Source: Sphagnum compactum
Lineage: Eukaryota > Bryophyta > Sphagnopsida > Sphagnales
Reading direction: 5' to 3'
NCBI GenBank assembly: GCA_965153455.1
Contig: OZ234497.1
Location: 15,486,302 to 15,550,301, forward strand
Length of the DNA stretch: 64,000 bases
In this document: piece by piece, positions 1-13,151 of the stretch
How the letters are laid out: each line of letters begins with the position of its first letter
Position numbering within the stretch: position 1 is the stretch's first letter
Notes under the pieces: model-generated
The model's input: the letters and a program-made list of their open reading frames with translations, nothing else
What the model was told of the DNA's origin: nothing
The model's database searches: none
Position numbers and translations under genes: made by a program

Positions 1-3000
1 GGAATTACATTTTGCTTCATGGAGAATTTACATAATTTTTTAGGGCAACTTGTTTGGGATTGGCACTTAGTCTTTTTTTCCTCAAGGAAATCGCTTCCTA
101 AGGGCAACTAATTTTTAAATTTATTTAAATGTTCTATGTAAAATTTTCCATTCATTTCATTTGTTGGCAAATAAAAATTGGGAAAATGATTAAACCTTGG
201 ACCTTTGGGTTGAAGGGAGGATTATAACCACTACATCACATTTTTTTCTTTCAAATTGTTTGTAAAAAAGATGTTTGCATTGTTAATCATTGTGCAAGTA
301 CAATAAAAAAATCTGAATTTTTTTTCATGTTGGGCATTGTATAGAATGAAATTTGTTGAACCCAATGCCACATGTAACTTTTTGCTACTATTTAATGTTT
401 GCCTAATGATTGTATACCTTATAATTTAACACTTTATTTTCAACATGTTAATGTTAGAAAATAAACAACATGTTTCAAATCATGGTGCCATGAATTAGGA
501 AATGTATGGTTGATCCCAATTGTAATGTGTTTTATTTTTAAAATGATTATCAAAAGTTCAAATGGAAAATATCTTAAAGTGGAATGTGTTTCTCACATAA
601 TTGATTATGTTGGTTTCTTCATTACTTATATTCATACCATAATTTAAGAATTATAGACTTACTCATACTCTTATGATATGTAAAATTGATAATTTGTTAA
701 ATTTATACCATGCACATACCATTAATAGTGATATATAGTTGTTGAGTTGTGAATTCTAGAAGAAGATGGTTGCAAAGCAAGATGGGGCAATGCTTGGTTG
801 TTGGGCGAACAAGACTAAAATCAAGTAATGTGGAATGTGACAAAAATGAAATATATTGTTTGTGAAGTATGATATGAGAGATTATTTTTATGGTTTTGAA
901 GAGAAAATGAAAGATGGAAATGGAAAAAAAAAAAGTTTTTTGGGATTATAGTTATCACATGATGTGAGGTCACGTCACATCTTATCACAAATCACATCCA
1001 TTTTGAATACTTGACCAAGAGTATTGAAGAATATTTAAGTATATATTTAATATTATATTAAGATATTACATGAATTTTAATGATATATTTTTAAAATAAT
1101 GACATAAAATGATGTTGTCACGATGTGACATGACATGTTAAACGCTGTAAAAACCATCCTTCATGTCAATTTTGACCACCTTATTTGAATTATAGATCTT
1201 GTTTAAGGGTTGGGAGTTCTCAAAAGGGTTGAACCTTTTTGTAATTTTAGGGTTTCTTGGCTATTGGAAGCTTATAAAGGGGAGAATGAACTAGAATGTT
1301 TTGGTAATTGTAGAACTTGAAATTAGGGTTTTGGGAATTATTGATGGGCTGAAACAAAAAATTGTATTTGAAAGGTGTCGTTGAAATAAAAATATGGGGA
1401 GGGAGGTTGTGGATATGTAAAGTAAGTAAAAATTAAATCATGGGTGTAGATTTGGTGATTTGATTTTTTTTTTGTCCCATTATATAGGTTTTATTTTGAG
1501 TTGTTTGTTGAGTTGAAGTTGAGGCTTTCAATTTTGTTGTCCATAAACAAAAAAAAAGATAAGGATGGTTGCATTTCTATGGAAAATTGCTTCATTGGGT
1601 CCATCTTGTTATGGATGTTCATCATTTAATTGGCATGACAATGAAACAAAAAAAACATTGTCGAGTTGTAGTTAGTGAAAAATATTAACTATTAATAAGA
1701 TGTTAAGTTAAGAATTATGTGAACATTTTAGTTTCCTTTTATATTTCTATTTCCTTGTTGTTGTGTGTGTGTGGTCACATGTGTGCTTTTATAAAATTGA
1801 AATAAAGTTTGAAAGATTAAATCAATTTGTGCAAAGTAAACTAAACAATGAGTTCTCCATTTGGTGCTAGTTTTAAAAACTAAATTGGAGACAAACCACA
1901 TCATGATTATATGTTCTTGTAAATTGTTACCCTTCTATGAACCTTGTTAATTTATGTTTTATAAGAGTGTCAAAAATAAAGATCTAATCATGGCAAATTT
2001 TTCTCAAATTTAAGTTTTTGAGATATACATGAGACATTAATTGAAGCTAATTGTGTAGGGTAGAATGTTTATGTTTTATTTTTTGGAAAATGACTAGCAT
2101 GGCTCCAATATTTTTGGAAGAAATGTAGATCATGTGGCAATTTTTTGTTCTTTTTGAAATGAATGATTTGGCTACTATGTTGTTCAATTAGAGAGTAAAT
2201 GGCAACCCCTTTGGAAATTGGGTTTAGGATAGCAATAGATATTTAAAATTGTTCCATTTCTTGCACCCATGGAGACAAATTCTATCTTCAGGTAGGTAGG
2301 TAGTAGGTATACTAAGTATGGAACTTCTTGTGTGCACGGACAACTACCATGACAAAACATTAGAACAACAACTACCAACTCTATCAAAAACTTATAGCAA
2401 TTAAAACATTAACATGCATTGTGGAATTTCTACGGCATTATATCTTGATTGACCACACTTCGGTTAAAGGGTTGGAGCCCAACAACAACTAGTGATTCTT
2501 GAAACCATTGAACACTTGGCCAATGTTTCCAATTCTAAATTTTCCTCTCCAAAACCAAAAATAAATAAATAATAGTAACAAGAACAACATTTATGTTGTA
2601 CACTAAAAAGTTAAAAGAAGAAAGTAAAAAAATTGTCCATGTGCATAACAACCAACACCACTAGTTCGAGAATAGTAAGTACCATGAATCCTCAAAAAGT
2701 TGTCATTAAAAATAACACAATTTGTGATTTCCATGGGAAAAGAAACTTTTGACCGTTTCATATTCATCTTAAAAATACAAGATTGATTTGCACATTCGTC
2801 TGTTCCAAGAAGAAAAATCTGCCATCCCTAAACCCTAAACCAGATCAGGGTTGATTGCCTGACTTGCGACTTACCCTCTTTTCAAACTTTTAACCCATAG
2901 AGGTAACGCAAGTTTCTCATTTGTTAACGAGAAAGTCAAAATTATATCCCCAAATCATGTTCAGATGTGTAGTCCCCTCCTTATGGGCAGAGCTAATAAA

Positions 3001-4640
3001 TATGATCTGACTGCTTCTCCCTATTTCTGATCGACGAATCATAATGATTGGTCCAGGTGGTTTGCTTTTAGTAGTCTCCAACATTTGTAGTCTTGATTTC
3101 AGTTTTAGGGGTGGGGTTGCAAAAAACTGAAAAAACTAAACAAAAATTGGTCAAAACTGAAAAAAGCTTCTTGCTTCAGACCAATCCAGAGTAAGAAGTA
3201 TCCAATAATTGACATCATTTCTTTATCCTATAAGTTGGTGACACATTATGTTTCCCCAATTTTGCAAAAAGAAGCAATAATTTTGACTCGCTTACATTAC
3301 CTAGTAGAAATGAAAATAAATAAAAAATAATGTAAGTGAAAAAAATGTGAATATGTAAGTGTAAATGATTTAAATTTATACCGTTTCACATGCTATATAT
3401 ATAATTATTGCTCCCTATATAAATGATAGCGTGTAATTAGTATGATGTATATTTAGCGTGTATAATTTATACGGTATACATATAGCGTGTATACGGTTTC
3501 CCATACGAGAGGTAGGTAGTAGGTACCTATTTGGCTGAGGTGTCTCCTAGTAGGTATGCTAGGGCCTAAACCCAATAGGTCATAATGAGTGCTTTATCCA
3601 CGTTTCCTTCCCCACGGCTTGTCACGTCATCGACGTCCTGATCCGCTTTACTACGAAATCCCGTGAGAGAAGTAGGAGTATAGACGCCATAGCCACCAGG
3701 TGACCGGAGATAGCCGGTCAGTTTAATTATTGCTTTTAGGAAACTAAAAGCGGAATGGGGAATTTTTTTTCTTTCAAATTGGGAAAATTTTGAACTTTTT
3801 GAGGATTTTTTTTTGGGGTTTTCCTCTAGGTTAATTTTTGGGAAAATTTCGCCAATTTTTTTATATCACTAAAATTGGAAAAGAGAACCCTGCTTGAAAG
3901 GGCGATTATTTGTTTTTAGGGGGGGGGGGGGGAAATACACTTGATAGAAATTTGGAAAAATAAAATAACCAGGAGGCGAAGAGTGCTAAGTTACTCCCAG
4001 CTTCTCTCCAAATTTTGGCTCGGTATAAATAAATAAATAAATAAATAAATTTGGCTTGGTATTGTTTTCACAAGAAAAAAGAAATAGATTGCCAAAAACT
4101 ATCACGATAAAAATTAAATTTATTTTAGCCTTGGGTAGCCTACCTGCAGATCATAAAATTTTATAACCAATAGGTATATATGTTCATATAATTGGCCTTT
4201 TGGCTTTTTGGACGTTTCTTGTTTGATACGTAAGAGGGGGTATTTATCATTTTCATTTTCCCCTTTGATACTATAACTTAGCTGACACTAGCCTGACAGG
4301 TACCCACCAAGTTCTAACCAAATCATGTGGTCAGTTGCAACCCAACCCAAAAGCAATAATTGTAAGATTATTTACAAGCAAATTAGTAGCACATTCTTAT
4401 TGCCCAGACATGAAATACCAACAAACCAAAAAAAGTTAAGATGCAAAATATCAATTTTAATAAATATGAGTGGAAAGAAATGGGAGAAAATGCAACTAGA
4501 AGGGGAAAAAAAAAACCAATAGAAAGATAATTAATTTAAAAATATGAATTAGAAAAATATTGGAAAGAATTGGGAGAAAATGTAACCACTGTAATAAGAG
4601 CACCAAAATCGAAAGAATGCAAATTGACTCGCAGAACAAA
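1..4640. other. AT-rich upstream flank, no gene recognised
   Basis: No open frame with coding character, RNA gene or intact transposon was seen here. The stretch is A/T-rich with short homopolymers. It holds a G14 run at 3919-3932, a TAAA microsatellite at about 4026-4050 and GTAG-type repeats near 2291-2310 and 3511-3524. An imperfect palindromic patch of GATGTGA/TCACATC words lies around 960-1000. The only GC-richer island is at about 3600-3730 (listed separately). Confidence 0.6.
3596..3730. promoter_or_regulatory. GC-richer patch with clustered ACGT cores
   Basis: Inside AT-rich DNA this short patch carries several CpGs and closely spaced ACGT cores (GTCACGTCATCGACGTCC at about 3621-3638). 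Plant bZIP factors of the G-box/C-box type bind ACGT cores. The patch is about 1.6 kb upstream of the ACX2 start codon, so it could be a distal element or the remains of another promoter. No transcript or ORF starts convincingly from it. The regulatory role is inference. Confidence 0.25.
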
Positions 4641-4649
4641 AGACTGATG

Positions 4650-5307
4650 ATATATTTCCCCATTTCCACTTATCCAGTTGATTTGCGAAAAGACTGAGAG
4701 ATTGCTCCGTTTCCACTTATTCTTCGGAGTTTTGACCTGTCGATTCTTGGCCGTTCGGCGAAAGAAAAAACCGGCTGTGCCGCGGAGCTTGCGTAACGGC
4801 GTCAACTTTTTTCCCTCGCTTTGCGCTTTCTTCGATTCACGCATCATCATCATCATCATCTTCGGCACCGTTTTCCCGTCCGATTTCTTTTCCTCGTGCG
4901 ATTTGATGACTCTACAGATTGCGGTTCACGAAAACGCGCATCCTACGCACTTTACGTTGCGGAATTCGGTGAGATATGGCCTGAGATCGAGTCCTTGAAT
5001 TGCGAACGGGCGGGAACTTTTTTGTCTTGCAACAGGTTCGCTTCCGAAGCTTTGTTCTTTCTTGCAAGTAGATCTTTTCACGAAGGTGAAGCTTTCCTGT
5101 TTGTTTGTGTACTTCGTGTAGTATATGTATGTATGTATGTATTTTTGCCTTAGATTGAGGAAGGTCTGAACAACCATGAAAGCTGTGCAGTCAGAGTGAG
5201 ATCTCGGAGATTTGCGAACAGTTTTGATAGTTCATTAGGGTTTTTCTCCGAGCCTGCACGCAGCTTCGATAGTGCGACTAAGTTCGCAGCTTGAATTTTT
5301 CTCAGTA
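4650..5307 (+). promoter_or_regulatory. CpG-rich promoter/5' leader of ACX2-like gene
   Basis: Composition changes sharply from the AT-rich flank to GC/CpG-rich DNA at about 4.65 kb and stays so up to the start codon at 5308. The region contains a CATCAT run (about 4842-4860) and a TATG microsatellite (about 5121-5141). It probably includes the core promoter and 5' UTR, but the transcription start cannot be placed. A leader intron ending at the pyrimidine-rich TTTTTGCCTTAG (about 5142-5153) is possible, not shown. Confidence 0.5.
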
Positions 5308-8300
5308 ATGGCGTTAGCAATGGAGGAGCAATCGCTGGCAATTCGTGCCATGGCTGCTGCGGACGAGATTTCGCAGAGACGCTTGGACAGGATTGCATCT
5401 CACTTACGCGCCACAAGTCTAATGAAAGATGAGCAGCTTGCAGCAGAAGTGTGTGCTGCTGCAGCCAAGGTGTCGAAGCGCCCTGTCAGCGTCTCGGTGC
5501 TCACACATCTCATGGCAGGTGATGATCATTTCCCAAAGGCAAGGGAGAAACTGCATGCCGCTTCTTCCCCTGAATTCTTGTCTAAAAGGAATTTTTTCTA
5601 CTGATTGTGTCAAGGAAGTGCCAGTTTTGGATATCCTTTTTCACAAAATCTATCTTATTTCTATGTTGAGAATTGTATGATTTAGAGGCACTCATGTGTC
5701 CCTACTTTCTCCTCAGTGTGATTGCTTGTTCTTCTTTGAGGTCTTGTGCATGCATTACTCTACTCTTTGTTCATTTTCTTATGAGTTAGTTGACAGCAAG
5801 CATGTTCATACAAAAGCACAATTCATCAGTTGTCAGACTTGCTCTTTGGGCACGGGTTGGAAATGTTGCAGGAGGGTATCCAGAAGACAGACAAAAGGTA
5901 CTTGACTTCTTTTTGAAACGGCCAGACCTTGAGACTCCTGTGGAGATTACCAAGGAGCAGCACCGAGAGTTGGCATACAAGCAATTGCTGGCTATAGTAA
6001 GGGAGGCAGGGGTGAATCCCATGAAATACTTAATGGAGGATCCATGTCAATACTTTGCACTGCTGGAGGCAGTTGGCTACATTGATATGTCACTCGCCAT
6101 CAAACTGGGAGTGCAATTTAGGTGATTCCTAAATCTTCTTTGCTCAAATCACGTCCCTGGTATCACTCTCTTTGCAGCAGAAACTCAGTTCGCAGGTTGG
6201 TGCTTGTCACTGTCCTTTACCCACTGTAGGGAGCTGATGAAGTCAGTGGGGAAGATGTGATAGTTAAGTCACTATCATACATGCTACTGTTGATGGTCCC
6301 TGAACAGGTGTGAGACTGGCACTTTCGTTCATACCGCTGTGTGTTTTTCGTGTTTTGTTTTGTTTTGTATCTCCCCTTGTCTGGTTCTTTCTGTGGCTTC
6401 CTGAAGAAGTGTTAACCTTGCTGTTTTCTTCTTTATCGTGAGAATGGAGATTTCTCTATTCTTATGAAAGATATCTTTGTACGTCAGCTTGTTTCCCTCT
6501 GGAAACATGCATGTATGAAACCTTGAAGTAACAACAGTCCCTCTTTTGCTCATTCCTTGATACTTGATCCCATATGTTTGAAGAAGAAGCTATGTCTCTT
6601 GAGTGCTGGCCAATCATCATGACTGATCATCCTGTTGCTAGTGGAAATGCAACAGAAACTCAGGACACAAATTTTGTCATAATGGTTTGCCTAAAATCTT
6701 GGTCAGATAATTGTATACTTATCTGCACCCACTGTTGGGAGCTTATGAAGTCATTGGGGAGTCATTGCAGCTCATCACTGCTATTTAGGTGATGGTCTGA
6801 CACTTTGTGAGCGACTCTCATGAGGTTATGACTGCACTCGTTCTCATGTTACCATCAAATTGTTGTTGTGGAGGTTTTTCTGAAATTAAAATAGGTATGT
6901 TTGAGGAAATGCATGTCTTTCCATCTGTAGGTAGGTGATGATTTTTTCCGTCCTGGGTTAGTTTTGGTTGCAATCCTGTTTCTGGAACCTTTTCTGACAC
7001 ATTCTGCTCTTGACAGTCAGTCTTTCTGATACTGCCATCCTCTTGACTTAATCATTTATTATTGTAAGTAGTGAGTGGGTTATGATGCCTAACCCACAGA
7101 GAACCAGCTTTTCTTGCTTCGATTTTTTTTTGCTTATTTTGTTTTCTGTTACTACCAATTGAAGAACTTTTTCTTTGTGAATGTGGTGGGGACAGCTTGT
7201 GGGGTGGCTCAGTGGTAAATCTGGGTTCACAGAAGCATCGTGACAAGTACTTGGAGGGCATCTCCACTTTGAGGTATCCAGGCTGCTTCGCCATGACTGA
7301 GCTTCACCATGGTAGGTCTTCCTTTGCTACTCTCTATACACCATTCAGTTCCAATTGAAGAAATCTTTCAGGCATACTCTGCCTTGACTGTTGTGTTTTG
7401 ACATTTACAGAGTGAGATGCTTCAAGCAAACTGTAGTCTTGAATCTATAGTTCTTATTCTCACCACATGGGTTGTCACCAGGGTCCAATGTGCAAGGAAT
7501 CCAGACAACAGCAACTTTTGATTGCATGTCTGATGAATTTATCATTAATACCCCCAATGAGGGAGCAACCAAATGGTGGATCGGAAATGCAGCTGTTCAT
7601 GGGAAGTTTGCCACAGTGTTTGCCCGGCTGTGCCTGCCATCTCCAGACTCTCATCTTGACACCGACATGGGTGTTCATGCCTTCATTGTTCCAATACGTT
7701 CCCTTGAAGATCATGCAGTTCTGCCTGGAATTGAGATTCGTGACTGTGGCTACAAAGTGGGATTGAATGGGGTGGATAACGGGGCCCTCCGGTTCCATGA
7801 TGTTCGAATTCCGAGAGACAATTTGCTAAACCGATTTGGTGATGTGTCAAGAGATGGAAAGTACACAAGTATTCTTCCTACCATTAATAAACGATTTGCA
7901 GCAACACTGGGGGAGCTTGTGGGTGGCCGTGTAGGGTTAGCGTATGGGTCAGTTGGAGTTTTGAAGGCTGCAGCAACTATCGCCATCAGGTAAGGACTTG
8001 GTCTTGCAGTCTATCATGTTGTAATTTTCAGATGGGAATGCATGTGATGGTTTTGACAGTATTACTCTAAGCAGCTCACATGGCTTTCTTTGCATCTGCA
8101 TGACTGCAACATGACACTCAGTGCAGTTGGGTCCATTTCTTTTGCCAGTGGCATTTATGAGTACAGAATAGTTAGCTAACTCCATGAAACTAGTGTATCT
8201 TAACAGAAATTTGAAGAAAGCCATCTTAATTAACTAAGTAATATGGATTTTCAACACAATTTGGATTTTGAAGTACAAATTGGATTTTGGTAAGAATTCT

Positions 8301-10477
8301 TGGATTGTTTACTTATCTAGGTACCAGTTGTCCTCTGGGTGGTCAGGTTCAACTTGCATTCTGAAATGATTCTTGTTGTTTCAGGTATTCGTTGATTCGA
8401 CAGCAGTTTGGACCCCCAAACCAGCCAGAAATCAGCATTCTGGACTACCAGTCACAGCAGCAAAAGCTGATGCCACTTCTTTCCTGTGCCTATGCATTCC
8501 ATTTTGCGACTGAGTATCTGGTAAGGTTTCTCATTTTTTTTGTATTCCATGTGGTGACTGACATGGTGTCTCTGCTTGCACTGGTGATATCAAGTGCCTG
8601 GCAGCCTCTTTGATTTTCATGCTGAGCAGATCAAAGCAGGAGTGATTGTTGATGAAAGGGCGCATGGATCTCTTTATGGCATTTGCACTGTAGTTTGCTG
8701 GAACTGCATAGGAAGGCACAAGTGTGTACCACATTTTTGGAACATCAAGTGCTCAACTACTGCATGTTCTTGTTGTGTAGGTTGAAAAGTACGGGGAGAT
8801 GAAGAAGACTCATGATGATGAGGTGATAGCTGATGTCCATGCTCTCTCAGCGGGGCTGAAGGCATATATCACGTCTTACACTGCAAGAGCATTGAACACC
8901 TGTCGAGAGTCATGTGGTGGGCATGGGTATGCAGCAGTGAACCGTTTCGGTGGCCTTCGGAATGACCATGACATCTTCCAAACATTTGAGGGGGACAATA
9001 CTGTTCTTCTTCAGCAGGTGCTGTCTCCTTGTCCAGCAATTCCTTTTTGTAATGATGAAGCCAAACTCTCATGTGAAGTTTTATCCCACATTTCACTTTC
9101 TCAGGAAGCTGGATGTTCCCACTGCAGGTGGCAGCAGATCTGCTGAAACAATACAAGGCAAAGTTTGAAGGAGGAGCACTTAGTGTAACCTGGAATTACC
9201 TAAGGAATTCCATGGGCACTTACTTGTCACAGACGAACCCTGTGGTGACACACAGGGATGGACATGCACACCTTCGAGACCCTCATTTTCAACTTGATGC
9301 TTTTCAGGTAAGAGTGTGTAGTTTCTTCATGTTCTTACCTGAAAACACCTCCCAGCCCCCGCCCTCCCCCCCAACACACCAAAACCCCACTTCTTTCTGT
9401 CCTAATTGGAAGTTTTAGTTGTCCATAGAAACAGGGGGGTCTGACCACAGGGTTATGGCAATCAAGCTCTCCTGAATAGAACTCTTAATTGAGGTCTGTT
9501 ATTGTGATCTTCCCTGCAGTACCGTACAGCAAGATTGTTGCACACAGCAGCCTTACGACTGAGGAAGCACTCCAAGCGATTGGGTAGTTTTGGAGCATGG
9601 AATCGCTGCCTAAACCACCTTCTTACCTTGGCTGAGTCCCATATTGAGTCAGTTATTCTGGCCAAGTTCATTGACGCAGTGGATGGGTGAGTTTCAAGAC
9701 TAGGGCTTCCTCTCTTGGCTATATTAGGCATTTCTGTGTCGAAAAGGCAGTTGGTTAGGTCCTTAAATAGTCTGATTTTCAGATGAAGACGTCCATTGTC
9801 TATGTCATAAAGCAGAATCTTCACTTTAGTGCAAACTGTTAGATCTACCCAGTTGACATTGACCAGAATTTTGTAGTGCATTCAGCACATGTATGATGTC
9901 CTGTTCTGATCCTCTTTGTTGGGTTTTGGAATGGAGCCATCAGGTGTGAGGACAAAGACACAAAGAAAGTGTTGAACTTGGTGCGAGACCTATATGCACT
10001 AGACCGCATCTGGAAGGACATTGGCACTTACCGCAACCAAGACTATGTTGCACCAAACAAAGCCAAGGTAGGAAAGCTTCAAAGGCGGCTCTACTTGTGG
10101 ACATCTTTGAGTTCTCCCCCTAAATGAATTTCAAGGTTCTTGGTATGGTCTCTCTATGTAGATGGCCAGTTTCATTCCCCAGACATTTCCCCATTTCAGC
10201 CAAGAGGATAAAAAATAGGAGATTTGGAAAATGAGAGCAGTTGGAAGTTCACCTCTTTGAATCTCTGGAAACTGCCAGTGCCCACATGACACTTTGCAAG
10301 GTTTTGTCTGAATTGCAGGCTATCCACCGACTTGTGGAGTGGCTGAGCTTTGAAGTGCGAGGAGTGGCAGGTTCACTTGTCGATGGCTTTGCCATTCCAG
10401 ATTCACTGTTGCGTGCACCAATTGGCCTGCAATCTGGACAATACTCAGAGTACTCACATTATGTGGGGTTTGACTAA
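5308..10477 (+). CDS. ACX2: Peroxisomal long-chain acyl-CoA oxidase, ACX2-like (10 exons)
   Basis: Acyl-CoA oxidase performs the first, FAD-dependent step of peroxisomal beta-oxidation, turning acyl-CoA into trans-2-enoyl-CoA plus H2O2. Arabidopsis ACX2 prefers long-chain substrates. Exons: 5308-5518, 5872-6121, 7196-7311, 7482-7989, 8385-8520, 8781-9017, 9128-9307, 9520-9686, 9944-10067, 10319-10477. All nine introns (110-1074 bp) are GT-AG, and the exons sum to 2088 nt, giving 695 aa against 692 in Arabidopsis ACX2. An N-terminal PTS2 signal, RLDRIASHL, lies at residues 25-33. Family signatures include [16 protein letters not shown] (exon 3/4 junction), INKRF, the CGGHGY motif and the TFEGDN motif with the presumed catalytic Glu at residue 477. 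Colinearity with ACX2 as I know it is nearly gap-free across exons 2-10. The ATG at 5308 was chosen because it opens the PTS2 frame; a second ATG at 5320 would also keep the PTS2. No disruption was seen, so the gene appears functional. Confidence 0.95.
6178..6815 (+). repeat. Diverged direct duplication inside ACX2 intron 2
   Basis: Two related segments lie in the longest ACX2 intron: about 6178-6320 and about 6650-6815. Shared words include CAGAAACTCAG and a 33-bp block (6219-6251 and 6728-6760) that reads ACCCACTG, then GGGAGCT, then ATGAAGTCA. The spacing is about 470-510 bp. The copies have diverged considerably and have no coding frame. The duplication explains why this intron is much longer than the others. 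Confidence 0.55.
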
Positions 10478-12227
10478 AACACAATCTGCTAGGTGTCATG
10501 CAGGTGAATGGGAAGGTATTAGAACTGGAGGAAGAAACAGGAATTCAAAGCAACAGCAATGTTACAATGCAGTAACAGCCAATGCAGAAAAACGGTGTGA
10601 TACATGGACCTGAAAAGCCCAGGGTTGCAAGCAGTGGATGCACAACCCTTTTGGTAGAATAAGTTATTTTCCAGTATCAGAGTATGTTGGAGAGCTGGGT
10701 TTGTAGATGAATGGCTGATGCTGTATTTGTCTGTAGTCCATCTTCAAGGAGCTTAAAGCATGGTGTCTGGTGAGGCAATTCTTGCCAGAAGCTCGTTCTG
10801 TTGTAGCTGAAATAGATACTAACCATCTTCAGGAGGAGATCTGCACAGCATCACTTGTACAGTTTTTCATGTCTGTTGAACAATATGCAATTCATAGGAA
10901 ATGCTTTCAATCACTGCTAAGTTGAAAACCATGGCTGTACCATTTCTTGTCTTTCTCTCACTCTCTCCTTTACTCTGTATTGACAAGAAGACATAGCAGG
11001 TACTGACAAGATGGCATAGCAGGTATCAACAAGATGACATAGCAGGTGAGTAATGTAAATGCATCCATGCCTGTCCTATGTGATCTCCGGATGTTTTATG
11101 CACATTACTGAGTGTGATCATTATTGTGTTAATAGAATTATCTCTAAATATCAACCAAATGTACCCCTTTTTGGGGTTGAAAAAGGGTATGTATTTTTAA
11201 TTTTTATTTATTTAAAAAATGAAGGAAAATGTCCACAGTTTGATTTTTGAAAAAAATAAATCAGAGGTCAAATACTATCCTCACTTGACATATGCATTTC
11301 ATTAAGGTACGTGGATTTGAGGAAAATAACTTAGGGTAAATAAAATACTTTATCTGTACTCGATGATATATTTGGGTAAAAGATTTACCCATACAACACT
11401 GGTTAAAACTGTCTGTTCCTGTTAATAAAAATCAAATAAAAGTCAGGTCTAATTCTTGGAACCAATTCTTGAACCAAAATCCTTGAACAACTGGACCCAA
11501 AATTGGGTTCCCAGTTTTATTTATGTGTGTAACTGGAACCAAGGGTTTTTTGTTTTTTTAAATGAAAAAGACTATAATCAAGTTCTAACATATAGGTAAT
11601 TATTGGTTCCAATTATGTGCGGAATAAAAATATTCATTGCATTTCCTGGCCCATAGGCCACAACTAACCACAGTGATTAGATATGTACTGAGCCCTGTAT
11701 GCATTAAAAAGGTCAAAGCTTCCTAAGCTCATCTCCAAGCTCACAAAAAAGGAAGGACACACGTTTTCCTCCACCAAAATGGTTTTCTTGTGGGCATTAC
11801 AAGGCACAATTTACAGGGTTCTTCCTGGGTCTACCTACCTACTATTTTCAGATCAATGGCTTGGATGTGATCGTTGAGATTGCACATTCCAAAATCATCC
11901 ATGCCAGCTGGATGATGTACTAGACTAGGTGATGGATGGCCCAGTTTATTCTGGTGGGTAAGACAAAGGTTGTACTTGGCCTCATCCATTCCAGGGGGGG
12001 CTGGTCCATTCTGTGGGTAACTTGGCAAAGGTTGTGTACCTACCTAGCCTCACCCATCCCAAATTTCCAAGGTACATAGCCTATTTTGAAGTCAAATCTA
12101 CGGCCCTGGCTCACTGGGAGGGACACACTTTTCCCTTCACCACTAATGGACACCAACTGCTATGATGCTAAGGTATCTAGCTAAGTATAATAAAAACTTG
12201 ACCTAATTTTTTCTAATGTATTTGCAA
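10478..12227. other. ACX2 3' flank and intergenic DNA
   Basis: The region just after the TAA at 10475-10477 should hold the ACX2 3' UTR; no single polyadenylation signal stands out. Three tandem 23-bp units containing CATAGCAGGT lie at 10981-11049. From about 11.1 kb composition becomes AT-rich and no gene, RNA or transposon coding sequence was recognised. A CTACCTACCTACTA motif occurs at about 11830-11843. Confidence 0.5.
10981..11049. repeat. 23-bp tandem repeat, 3 units
   Basis: Units begin at 10981, 11004 and 11027. Each contains ACAAGA, then CATAGCAGGT, with a few substitutions between copies. It is a short minisatellite about 500 bp downstream of the ACX2 stop codon. Confidence 0.8.
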
Positions 12228-12321
12228 GTACCTTACAAAAAATTAATCTTCCTCTTTAGCCTCTAAAGTACCTTACAAAAAATTAATCTTCCTCTTAGCC
12301 TCTAACGTACCTTACAAATCC
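12228..12321. repeat. 40-bp tandem repeat, about 2.3 units
   Basis: Units start with GTACCTTACAAA at 12228, 12268 and 12307. The first two are almost identical (39-40 bp, one T indel) and the third is cut short. The near-identity suggests a recent local duplication. Confidence 0.85.
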
Positions 12322-13151
12322 ATAAGGTGCACACACAAACTATATCAGTTCTTTATGCTGAGGAGGGCAGGTTGTGTCCAAGAACTCGTTGCCATGCCAT
12401 AAAAACGATGTAAATCCTTCACAGAAATCCACTAGTGTATTCGAAGGACAGGTTATCACTCTACAAGGCAAGCACTTTTGTTTTGTATGATAGGCAAGCT
12501 CTTTTCACTTGTATGGAAGGTATTACAAAAACCATGCATCCGAGTGGAAGAGCCCACCCTAGTAGGAGGGCAGCACATCTTGGCCGGCAGTAAAGCTCAA
12601 TTTCATGGTTCAGCTTTATGAACGATAACACCCTCAGAACGGGGCAGCACCAAAAAGGCAGGCCCACACCTTGGCACTATGGGCCCTCCTTCTGGCAATG
12701 CCCTACTCCGAGGGTATTACCCTACATGCAACCCCACCTTTTAGCCCCCTCTTATCTGCCCTTCAACAATCATTATATGTTTTGTACAACGTCAAATGTT
12801 ACCGAGCTTCTTAGCCCAAGAAAACTCACAGGGAGCCAGAAAGGCGGCCAACTATGGAAGTGAATTGACCCAACGTAGTGTTGGGGGCATTGAAGTGTTA
12901 ATACTTAATTGACTAAACCCTGGAAAACTTCATTAAACAAAAACACCCAGCAAAAAGGGAAAAAAGAAGGAACAAAGAGAGAGAGAGAGAGGACCCAAGG
13001 AGTCGTATCCAGAAGAGCAAACCCCAAATTTAAGGGCAAAAAAAAGTTCAATTTGTTTGATGAGCCATTATTTTCTTCTTTTGGATGACAGCAAAGTGCA
13101 CACTGCCCACAGCCAAGGAGGCAAACCTTTCCAAACTAAAGTAAATATATA
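12322..13151. other. Intergenic, with one dispersed-repeat fragment
   Basis: No gene was recognised. A segment at about 12690-12735 (GGCAATGCCCTACTCC followed by GGGTATTACC) resembles the GGGAATGCC repeat found at 28.16 and 44.2 kb. A GA dinucleotide run lies at about 12978-12992. Short frames on both strands here look like chance frames. Confidence 0.4.

Noticed and set aside
4536-5177. ORFs of 83-110 codons on both strands in the ACX2 leader
   Set aside because: They overlap each other in the GC-rich leader, include a CATCAT poly-His or poly-Met artefact and match no protein.
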